NCBI GenBank assembly: GCA_021845325.1
Contig: JAKBRR010000045.1
Location: 1 to 9,184 of the forward strand
Direction: 5' to 3'
Length of the DNA stretch: 9,184 bases
Source of the DNA: Thermoplasmata archaeon
GTDB lineage: Archaea > Thermoplasmatota > Thermoplasmata > Thermoplasmatales > Thermoplasmataceae
Below the pieces are notes generated by a model that saw nothing but the letters and a program-made list of their open reading frames with translations, did no database searches and was not told the DNA's origin. The translations under genes and the position numbers were made by a program. Positions 1 to 6,705 of the stretch are shown here, piece by piece. Positions within the stretch are counted from its first letter, which is position 1, and each line of letters opens with the position of its first letter.

Positions 1-103
1 CAAGTTAGGAAAATTACTTCCACTTATTGTCAGATGTAATAATGAATTTTACAATTAAGAAATAGAAAATAATCAGACAAAATTCTAACACACAATAACA
101 AAA

Positions 104-112
104 GTCTTATAG
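104..112 (+). promoter_or_regulatory. candidate TATA-like box for the acyl-CoA dehydrogenase gene
   Basis: The stretch around 104-112 reads TCTTATAGG, and its TATA-like core is centred about 24 bp before the ATG at 132. That is close to the spacing between an archaeal TATA box and the transcription start when the message is leaderless. The bases just before the ATG (GATATTTTAAC) contain no Shine-Dalgarno-like sequence, which fits a leaderless transcript. The match to a TATA consensus is only moderate and the whole leader is AT-rich, so a chance match is possible. Confidence 0.35.
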
Positions 113-131
113 GAATACTTGATATTTTAAC

Positions 132-1784
132 ATGAGAAACCAATTTTCAGAGTTATTTTTAAGCAAAGGTCTAAACTATGCCAAAGATGATATGCCTTTG
201 AACAGTGCTCTTCAATTTTTTAAATTTATTCCTGATAGAGACTTAATAAATTTGGGAAAATATGTTTCAGAGGAAATGATCGAATCAGCAGATTTCATAG
301 ATCATGGATCCAAGCCCAAGCTCCAGACATGGAGCATTTTAGGTAAAAGAATCGATTATGTAAGGATATCTCCTGACCATGTAAATACTTTAAAAAAACT
401 TCTCGGTTTCGGAGTCGTGAGCAAGAGTTCTTCTGGAGAGTTTCCCTGGCTTTATCATTTTATTTCCGGATACATAATATCAGATTCTGGCTTATTTTGC
501 ACTTTAACCTTAACAGCACAAACTGCTTACGCTATTTCCAAATATGGGGATTCTTCTTTAAAGAATCAATATTTTCCATTTTATATTGCAGGTAATGAAG
601 GATGGCTTGGTGCAACATACTATAGTGAGATACAGGGAGGAAGCGATCTGGGAAGTAACACAACAATCGCAAAGAAAAGTGGAGCTATATGGACACTACA
701 AGGTTTTGATAAATATTTTGCAAGTGACGCAGGATTAGCAGATGGAGCAATTGTAACTGCCAAAGTTAAGGAGGGGTATGGTGTAAGAAACATCGGTCTT
801 TTTTTTGTGCCAGCCCTTAATTTAGAGAATAAACCTAATTATGAAATTAGAAGGTTAAAGGAAAAGCTTGGGACTATTGCGGTTCCAACAGGCGAAGTGG
901 AATTCAAAGATACAATAGCCTTCCCTCTAGGGGATCTGAATAAGGGAATATATTATGCCATGGAGGTTCTTACAATTTCAAGAATAGATGATGCGCTTGC
1001 GGCATGCGGGATTGCCAGAAAGGCGCTGTGGGAAGCATATCTGTATGCAAACGAGAGAACTTCATTCGGTAAAAAAATTATAGAACATCCTCTCCTTAGA
1101 CGTGATTTTATTGAGCTTGAATCTGAACTGGAGGGATCTCTATTTCTATCTATATTTGCAGCAAAGAAATTTTCAGATTCATGTGATGAGAAACCACCAT
1201 ACACAGATAAGTATAATCTGGCAAGATTGCTATCGCATCTATCAAAGAACATAGCAGCAGAAACTTCTACAGCGATAACGAGGTACGCAATGGAAATATT
1301 TGGCGGTATAGGATTCTTTGAGGAATTCCCTATCGCCAAATTTCACAGAGACGCCATTGTTACCTCTATTTGGGAAGGAACCAGCAATATACAGGCTCTA
1401 GATATGCTTGAGGCAATATTGAAAAAGAAGATACATATTTCATTGTATCAGGTTCTGAATGATCTATTGGAAAATATTGATGATGAGAAAACAAGGGAAA
1501 GAGTGAGAGAATCTGTTGAAGACATGAAGAAAGAGGTGAATCTACTACTTTCACAAAGTAATGTGGAGCTTTATTCCAAGGACATTTTGAATATGATGGG
1601 TCATATGGTTGCCTCAACACTGATGTTTTGTATATCTTATTCAACTGATAATCAAGGGGATAGGCAAAGTCTTTTGAATATGGCTGAGGTTTATTACCTG
1701 AGAAATGTTCTGAAGAAAGGTAAATTACCTGAAGAGCTCATATCTAATGCTGATTTTTTGAAATGGATGGAGAGGGGTAATTAA
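132..1784 (+). CDS. Acyl-CoA dehydrogenase family protein, AidB-like
   Basis: A 550-residue cytosolic flavoprotein predicted to oxidise an acyl-CoA (or a related thioester) at the alpha-beta bond using FAD. The acyl-CoA dehydrogenase fold is recognisable in order: an N-terminal helical region (about 1-150), a middle beta domain with the QGGSD motif (168-172) followed by NTT (176-178), and a C-terminal helical domain with R-x-SFG near residue 310, FGGIGFFEE, and IWEGTSNIQ. Glu415 in WEGTSN aligns with the catalytic base of medium-chain acyl-CoA dehydrogenases. The length, QGGSD..NTT and the IWEG-(S/T)-(G/S)-N ending resemble AidB (about 540 residues) more than 380-residue enzymes. Residues after about 435 form an extra helical tail of mixed charge, not obviously the arginine-rich DNA-binding surface of E. 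coli AidB, so a metabolic role is favoured. The start is fixed: an in-frame TGA lies at 120-122 and the first ATG is at 132. The substrate cannot be told, and no other beta-oxidation gene is adjacent. Confidence 0.92.
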   Translation: MRNQFSELFLSKGLNYAKDDMPLNSALQFFKFIPDRDLINLGKYVSEEMIESADFIDHGSKPKLQTWSILGKRIDYVRISPDHVNTLKKLLGFGVVSKSSSGEFPWLYHFISGYIISDSGLFCTLTLTAQTAYAISKYGDSSLKNQYFPFYIAGNEGWLGATYYSEIQGGSDLGSNTTIAKKSGAIWTLQGFDKYFASDAGLADGAIVTAKVKEGYGVRNIGLFFVPALNLENKPNYEIRRLKEKLGTIAVPTGEVEFKDTIAFPLGDLNKGIYYAMEVLTISRIDDALAACGIARKALWEAYLYANERTSFGKKIIEHPLLRRDFIELESELEGSLFLSIFAAKKFSDSCDEKPPYTDKYNLARLLSHLSKNIAAETSTAITRYAMEIFGGIGFFEEFPIAKFHRDAIVTSIWEGTSNIQALDMLEAILKKKIHISLYQVLNDLLENIDDEKTRERVRESVEDMKKEVNLLLSQSNVELYSKDILNMMGHMVASTLMFCISYSTDNQGDRQSLLNMAEVYYLRNVLKKGKLPEELISNADFLKWMERGN

Positions 1785-1824
1785 ATGTTGCAAATCATTT
1801 CATTTTAACAATAAGATGTTTCAT

Positions 1825-3090
1825 TCATTTAGGTTTTATTATTCCACCTGAAGGGATTCCAGGGTCCTTTTGCCGGAATATAATCGAGTATATACCAAGA
1901 CCACTGTTGGTTCTCTTGTTTGGTTCTTTGATTCTCAGGAAAAGGAGCGATGAAAGAAATCTTCCCGCGAACACTATGACATATGAAAAAATGAGTGCTT
2001 CACGAAGTGGATATAAGGTAATGAAAAAACTTAGCATGTATCCACCGATAAGAGCACCAACAAAGTATATCCCGCCATTTATCCCATTGATCAGTGACAT
2101 ATATTCCGCCTTCTGGTTTACCGGTACAATATCCATCATATAAGATACCATAACAGTGCTTTGAATAGCTCCAACAAAACCACTGTATACCTCGAGAAGA
2201 AGAAACTCCCTAAAATTTATAAAAAAGGCATACATAATTGGTATAAGACAAAGCATAACCCTGTTGAGAAATATGAGAGGCACCCGGTCAATCCTATCAA
2301 CAAGCCTTCCTAAAACAAATTGCCCTGCTATGCTGGAGAGAAGAGAAACCACAGTCAGGAGGCCGATAGTTGCAAGTGAAAAATTCATAATTGAAACAAC
2401 TGTGATGGGAAACATTGGCCATGCCATTGACCAGAACAGAGATTGAACATTTGTGGCTGTAAAATATCTGTAGAATATAGAATTTTTCTTCATTTCGCGG
2501 AATGTATTTCTAATTTTAGACGAAATTTTAGGTGCTGATTTTACCTCATTGAATTTGTATGCGATGATTGCGGACGCAACATATGATGCAGATGCTGCTG
2601 CGAAGGGAATGAGAATATCTGAAGAGACATCGCCGCTAAAAAATATTATCATAACCAGAACTGCAATGATCGTGCCAATTGAGGCTATATTATTTATTCT
2701 GGATAGAAAATGGCCTCTGCCTTGAGAGGAAATATTGTCCGCGATTAGTGAGTACCAGTTAATAGCTATCATAGCCCCAAACAGTGATAAAAGGGCATAA
2801 GTGAGAATAAGAACAACAGGAGATGTGATAAACGCCATGTATAACCATAAAATTGCACTGGCAATGCTGGCTATTATGATGAATGGTGCTCTCTTTCCTA
2901 CCCTGTCGCTAAGCCTTCCCCAGATAAGTTGACCTGAATTGCTTATGGCATTGGATGTCGATTGTAACCATCCCATATCCACGGCTGTTGCACCTATGAA
3001 AACACCATACACACCTACAAAAGTTGCTGCTGCAGAAGCCCCTGCGGCTATGATAAATGAACGCAGAGCCATAAGAACTTCGTTTTTCAT
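1825..3090 (-). CDS. MFS transporter, 12 predicted helices
   Basis: A 421-residue integral membrane protein of the major facilitator superfamily, expected to move a small solute across the cytoplasmic membrane with an ion gradient. The hallmark loop between helices 2 and 3 is present as GRLSDRVGKR (58-67), and its degenerate repeat in the second half is GRLVDR (261-266), so both six-helix halves are intact. A polar linker at about 182-206 (lysine- and arginine-rich) is the expected central cytoplasmic loop. The protein ends in a roughly 30-residue hydrophilic tail after the last helix. The ATG at 3090 is immediately preceded by an in-frame TAA, so no longer start exists; Met7 is a less likely alternative. 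It lies 85 bp downstream of the MMPL gene on the same strand, so co-transcription is possible, but AT-rich TATA-like elements in the gap allow an independent promoter. It converges on the acyl-CoA dehydrogenase gene across 40 bp. Substrate and direction of transport are not predictable from the sequence. Confidence 0.9.
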   Translation of the reverse strand: MKNEVLMALRSFIIAAGASAAATFVGVYGVFIGATAVDMGWLQSTSNAISNSGQLIWGRLSDRVGKRAPFIIIASIASAILWLYMAFITSPVVLILTYALLSLFGAMIAINWYSLIADNISSQGRGHFLSRINNIASIGTIIAVLVMIIFFSGDVSSDILIPFAAASASYVASAIIAYKFNEVKSAPKISSKIRNTFREMKKNSIFYRYFTATNVQSLFWSMAWPMFPITVVSIMNFSLATIGLLTVVSLLSSIAGQFVLGRLVDRIDRVPLIFLNRVMLCLIPIMYAFFINFREFLLLEVYSGFVGAIQSTVMVSYMMDIVPVNQKAEYMSLINGINGGIYFVGALIGGYMLSFFITLYPLREALIFSYVIVFAGRFLSSLLFLRIKEPNKRTNSGLGIYSIIFRQKDPGIPSGGIIKPK

Positions 3091-3108
3091 TTAATCAGAT
3101 TTTGCCAT

Positions 3109-3135
3109 TATATTGAGGTGGAAATTAAATTTTAT
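3109..3135 (-). promoter_or_regulatory. candidate promoter region of the 12-helix MFS gene
   Basis: In the 85-bp gap upstream of this gene the minus strand has two AT-rich TATA-like stretches. CAATATAATGG is centred about 20 bp before the ATG, which is too close for a standard leaderless start. ATAAAATTTAATT is centred about 39 bp before it, which would give a leader of about 12-13 nt. A TGAT lies a few bases before the ATG and could be a very weak ribosome-binding match. The sequence alone does not decide between them, or between an own promoter and read-through from the MMPL gene. Confidence 0.25.
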
Positions 3136-3175
3136 CACTGAAATTCCCATTCATACCCTTCCTAAAATAAATCCC

Positions 3176-5806
3176 TTAAATCTTTTTCACATTGAAAAAT
3201 CTTTCAAAAATGCTCAGCATTGAAGGGAAATAGAATGTTCTGATGATGAATGTATCAATGAGCAGTGAAATAACAAAGGAAAGCCCCAGTTCCTCAAGGA
3301 ATGAAATTGGAATGAAAGCCAGTGAGCCTAATGAAATGGAAAGTATAAGACCAAGTGAAGTAACAACTTTCCCAGAGCCGACCATTCCTATTTTTACACC
3401 GTCATCGTGACTTCTATTCCTTGATTCCTCCCTTATCCTAGAAATTAAAAAGACTGTATAGTCATTCCCAATTGAGAAAAGAATTATAAAGAGAATTATG
3501 GGTATGAGATATATCAAAGCTTCATGTAATATGAAATTAGAAATAACCCATAAGATGAAAGTGCTCCAGGAAACACTGAAAAACACTCCAGATAGTGATA
3601 TTATTGGGTATCTTAACTTTCTGAATGAGATGAATAGGATGACAAAAATCGCTGAAACTATCAATATTTCGAGTTCTCCATATACAACTGAATTTTGATT
3701 CTTTTCATCAATAATAGTTGAAGTTAAACCACCAACAATAAGAGTGCGATTATCTCTTAGACTTTGAACTAAATTTATTGCATTAGTGGAATAAGGGTCA
3801 TAGCTGGTAAAAATAGTATAATAAACATATTTTCCATTATCAATTATATATTGCGAATTAGTGGAAGAGATAACCATGGCGGTGCCGTTTGAATAAGGAC
3901 CTATTACCTCACTAATTCCGTTCGTAGATAAGAAAGTTCCAGTCAGATGCATAAGATCAGTATTTCCCAATTTATTCAGGTTTCCATCAACATAGAAGGA
4001 AGAGGTTGGAACTATAACAATTACCGGATAGAGTTGACTTGCCCCAAAATTAGAATTTATTGAATTGATGGCCTTTACAGATGATATAGACGAAGGAAGC
4101 CCTGTCTCAAAGTTGTATGTTGTTGGAACATTAAGGAAGAAATATCCGGCCGGCACACCAAGAAGTATTATTACAAGGGCAACAAGGAACTTATGTTTAA
4201 TTGAAAAATTACTTGTTTTATAAAATAGAGAGTTTTCTCTATAACTCTTCTCATAGGGCACCATTCCCTTCTTCATTATGAGATTCTTCCTGAAGACATA
4301 CATTATGGATGAAAGGAGTGTTGTCATAAGGAGAACTGTAAATATTATGGACATCATCAATACGAGACCCCACGATTTAAATTGAGGCAATAAGGAAAAC
4401 ATTCCAAGGGTGGCTGCAACGGTTATTCCACTAATGACAATGGCTTTTCCTGCCCTTTCTATGGCCAATTCCATAGCAGTAGTTTCATCCTTTCCCTCCC
4501 TCAGTTCCTGCCTGTATCTGGCAATCATAAAAACCAGATAGTCAGTAGAAATGCCTAATATAACTGCGGTTAAGGTATATGTTACAACGTAGTCTACATG
4601 CCCTATTAAGAAACCTGTTATGAATATGGAGGTGTATCCCAGTAATGTTGCTATACCCACGAAGAAAATAGAAAGAATAGCAGCCCTGTATGATACAAGA
4701 GTGATAAATACAGCAATTATGAGGAATATGAAAATGAGACCAAATGCGGCCCCTGAGGATGAAGTTAGTTGAGAAGTCTGGTAAGATATGGCTCCGTTTC
4801 CTGTTATGGAAGCCGTCGAGCCGAAATATTCATTAGAGATTGAAACTATGGACTTATAATCAACTTCTGACGGAGAAGAGCCATTTTTATATTCAAAACC
4901 TGATTTAACATTAAATCCTATTGTTATGAGAAATATCTTATGATTGGGGCTTACCAGTCCTGAAATTAATTCATATGGTGAATTAAGCAGATCAAAGTGT
5001 TCAACATAACCGACACCGGGATTGTAAAAATTAACTTCAGAATATATCATTTCCCAGGTCAAGGAATATCCTTTCCCAGCGAGATAAAATGATTCAGTTT
5101 CAGTCAGGACAATAGATTCCTGAAAGTTTGTAATATTCTCATTTTTGAGGATATAATCTGTATATGGATTCTGGATAAAATAGCTGTTGGAGGAGGCAGA
5201 GTGATTAACTGCCTTTAGTATGTTTGAAAGAGGCGAAATATTGTAGTTATATGAATTATTGAGGTAATAGCTGAAATTCTGTTCAAAAATGGATCCATTG
5301 AAACCAGCTTTCAACTCAGATGTCCAGATAGTTGATGAGGAAAACCCTGTTTGTACCCATAATTTATAAAATAAAGCAGGAAACAAAAATAATTTTTGGG
5401 AAGTGGAATTTATTTCATTATAATTATTCTTTATCAGAGGTGTAAAAGATGAATAAACTCTGTTTATGTAGCCGGCATATTGAGAAAACGGGGAGACAGA
5501 AGAACTGTAATTCAGAAGATTTGAATGTGAAAGTTTTGATTGAAACGCAAGAACATTTGTTGCCATTGTGAAATTATCAAAAGGATTTCCAGTAACAACA
5601 ACGGTTAACGATTCATTCAGGGAACTGACATTTTCCATTATGCAGGCAGCTTCACCAGATTCTGTACCAGAGCCGGAAACGTTTGAATTTCTATAATCCA
5701 CGTAATGACCATAGTTCAGGAAAGCAGGTATTGACAGAAGGAAAACAGCAACCCATATCAACGCAATGATCTTAGGATACTTAACAGGAACTTTGGATAA
5801 TTTCAC
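3176..5806 (-). CDS. MMPL-family RND transporter
   Basis: An 876-residue proton-driven RND-superfamily exporter of the MMPL type, in the cytoplasmic membrane. The layout is the two-fold repeat of the family: helix 1 (about 12-32), an external domain (about 33-352), helices 2-6 (about 353-505), helix 7 (about 540-560), a second external domain (about 561-710) and helices 8-12 (about 711-862). Each half has the Asp-Tyr pair that carries the proton relay in helices 4 and 10 of MmpL proteins: D422-Y423 in GISTDYLVF and D782-Y783 in GNDYTVF, each followed by ARYRQE or SRIREE. The ending LLIDTFIIR (from about 848) is also typical. The first external domain is about twice the second and rich in Asn-x-Ser/Thr. 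The start is GTG at 5806: an in-frame TAA lies 18 nt upstream and the next Met is residue 57, beyond helix 1. It is divergent from the double-HTH regulator, which suggests local control. Likely cargo is hydrophobic or lipid-like by family analogy, but this is not shown. Confidence 0.93.
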   Translation of the reverse strand: MKLSKVPVKYPKIIALIWVAVFLLSIPAFLNYGHYVDYRNSNVSGSGTESGEAACIMENVSSLNESLTVVVTGNPFDNFTMATNVLAFQSKLSHSNLLNYSSSVSPFSQYAGYINRVYSSFTPLIKNNYNEINSTSQKLFLFPALFYKLWVQTGFSSSTIWTSELKAGFNGSIFEQNFSYYLNNSYNYNISPLSNILKAVNHSASSNSYFIQNPYTDYILKNENITNFQESIVLTETESFYLAGKGYSLTWEMIYSEVNFYNPGVGYVEHFDLLNSPYELISGLVSPNHKIFLITIGFNVKSGFEYKNGSSPSEVDYKSIVSISNEYFGSTASITGNGAISYQTSQLTSSSGAAFGLIFIFLIIAVFITLVSYRAAILSIFFVGIATLLGYTSIFITGFLIGHVDYVVTYTLTAVILGISTDYLVFMIARYRQELREGKDETTAMELAIERAGKAIVISGITVAATLGMFSLLPQFKSWGLVLMMSIIFTVLLMTTLLSSIMYVFRKNLIMKKGMVPYEKSYRENSLFYKTSNFSIKHKFLVALVIILLGVPAGYFFLNVPTTYNFETGLPSSISSVKAINSINSNFGASQLYPVIVIVPTSSFYVDGNLNKLGNTDLMHLTGTFLSTNGISEVIGPYSNGTAMVISSTNSQYIIDNGKYVYYTIFTSYDPYSTNAINLVQSLRDNRTLIVGGLTSTIIDEKNQNSVVYGELEILIVSAIFVILFISFRKLRYPIISLSGVFFSVSWSTFILWVISNFILHEALIYLIPIILFIILFSIGNDYTVFLISRIREESRNRSHDDGVKIGMVGSGKVVTSLGLILSISLGSLAFIPISFLEELGLSFVISLLIDTFIIRTFYFPSMLSIFERFFNVKKI

Positions 5807-5825
5807 AAGGTTCGATAAATTTTAA

Positions 5826-5833
5826 TTAATAAA
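5826..5833 (-). promoter_or_regulatory. candidate TATA box of the MMPL exporter gene
   Basis: On the minus strand this reads TTTATTAA and spans about -27 to -20 relative to the GTG start at 5806. That is close to the position expected if the transcript starts at or next to the start codon. No Shine-Dalgarno-like sequence precedes the GTG (ATCGAACCTT). It overlaps an 8-bp palindrome, TTAATTAA (5822-5829). Confidence 0.45.
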
Positions 5834-5890
5834 TTATTTGTAAAAAAAAATTTTATGAAATGTTTTTGAGATTCATAACTTTTGAAAACT

Positions 5891-5904
5891 GGAAACTTTA
5901 TGTA
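5891..5904 (+). promoter_or_regulatory. candidate BRE/TATA promoter of the double-HTH regulator
   Basis: GGAAAC followed by TTTATGTA looks like a purine-rich TFB-recognition element abutting a TATA box. The box is centred about 25 bp before the ATG at 5926. The bases between (TAGCAATGGGTTAAGAAGCGA) hold no good Shine-Dalgarno match in the usual position, so a leaderless message is the likely reading. This is the best-formed promoter in the window. Confidence 0.55.
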
Positions 5905-5925
5905 TAGCAATGGGTTAAGAAGCGA

Positions 5926-6705
5926 ATGGATCTGGTTGATAAGAGAATTCTGTTTGCCCTTCTAAAAGACGCAAGGACTCCACAGAGACAAATTGCCAGT
6001 AGAATAGGAATTTCTGCGCAGACCCTTAATTACAGAATGGGAAAAATGCTGGATGATGGAATTATTAAAAATTTCATTGTTATGGAGTCACCTTTTTTGA
6101 CGGGAAAGGTAGAGGGATTCGCAGCATTTGTCTCTGAAAGAGAATACAGTGGAAGATCCAGAACTAAAATCAAATGTCTTGAAAAGATTACCCTTTATGG
6201 GTTTGAAGGTGAGAATGAGGCTGAAATAAATAATCAGATATCAAAGGCTGCAGAAGAGCTTGGCAATCCAGTGATGAGATATTTTCCAAAGTCTATTTCC
6301 TATAATCAAAATTCCAGGGCTATTGATCGCGAAATAATTAACCAGCTTAGAAAAGACCCAAGGGCAAACCTTTCAGACATAGCAAAGGGCATTGATGCCC
6401 CATTAATGAGAGTAAAGTGGCGTTACAATATTATGAAGAAGAATAATCTTCTTAACGTTACTATTAAGGTTGACCTTTCAAAGACGGATGTTGTTCTTTT
6501 TAGTATCTTTTCCGGAAACAAAGAAAATATCAGAAAGGCACTTCTTGAAAGTACCATATTCTCAATCACCGATTCAAATTATGGTGTATTCATATGTTTT
6601 TCAGAGAATATGGTAAATGCAAAAGAGATGATAAATAAGGTAAGAAGTATGGAAGAAAAATCTGAAGTGATGGTAATTTATGACTACGACTTCTTTTCCG
6701 GGTGA
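5926..6705 (+). CDS. Transcriptional regulator with two AsnC/Lrp-type helix-turn-helix domains
   Basis: A 259-residue cytosolic DNA-binding protein. It opens with an AsnC/Lrp-type winged helix (about 3-53: LVDKRILFALLKDARTPQ, then QIASRIGISAQTLNYRM, then a DDGII turn). A second one follows (about 133-177: IDREIINQLRKDPRANLS, DIAKGIDAPLMRV, LNV). Each is followed by a short alpha/beta stretch (about 50-122 and 178-259) that resembles a shortened RAM ligand-sensing domain, so the protein looks like an internal duplication of a half-size Lrp unit. Classical Lrp proteins are about 150 residues with one HTH. The start is secure: an in-frame TAG lies at 5905-5907 and no other start codon falls between it and the ATG at 5926. 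It is divergent from the MMPL exporter and overlaps the DHA2 exporter by 22 bp at the 3' end, so it probably controls one or both, and perhaps itself. The effector is unknown. Confidence is high for a DNA-binding regulator, moderate for the RAM-like assignment. Confidence 0.85.
   Translation: MDLVDKRILFALLKDARTPQRQIASRIGISAQTLNYRMGKMLDDGIIKNFIVMESPFLTGKVEGFAAFVSEREYSGRSRTKIKCLEKITLYGFEGENEAEINNQISKAAEELGNPVMRYFPKSISYNQNSRAIDREIINQLRKDPRANLSDIAKGIDAPLMRVKWRYNIMKKNNLLNVTIKVDLSKTDVVLFSIFSGNKENIRKALLESTIFSITDSNYGVFICFSENMVNAKEMINKVRSMEEKSEVMVIYDYDFFSG

Noticed and set aside
1..58. Possible tail of an upstream gene on the + strand (an open frame of 18 codons from position 2 ending with TAA at 56-58)
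   Set aside because: Too short to recognise, and other frames are also briefly open. No start, motif or similarity can be supported.
953..1644. Open frames of 128 and 92 codons on the minus strand inside the acyl-CoA dehydrogenase gene
   Set aside because: They lie wholly opposite a well-supported gene, have no recognisable domain, and have no promoter-like signal of their own.
1785..1824. Bidirectional terminator in the 40-bp convergent gap
   Set aside because: Only one modest T-rich stretch (TTTCATTTT) on the + strand, and no T-run of five or more on the minus strand. Not enough to call.
3120..3149. Imperfect inverted repeat (GGAAATT ... GAAATTCC) downstream of the MMPL gene as a terminator
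   Set aside because: One mismatch in a 7-bp AT-rich arm, a loop of about 14 nt, and no following T-run. Likely chance.
3091..5806. MMPL and 12-helix MFS genes as one operon
   Set aside because: Same strand, but the 85-bp gap with TATA-like sequence leaves it open, so it is noted as a possibility only.
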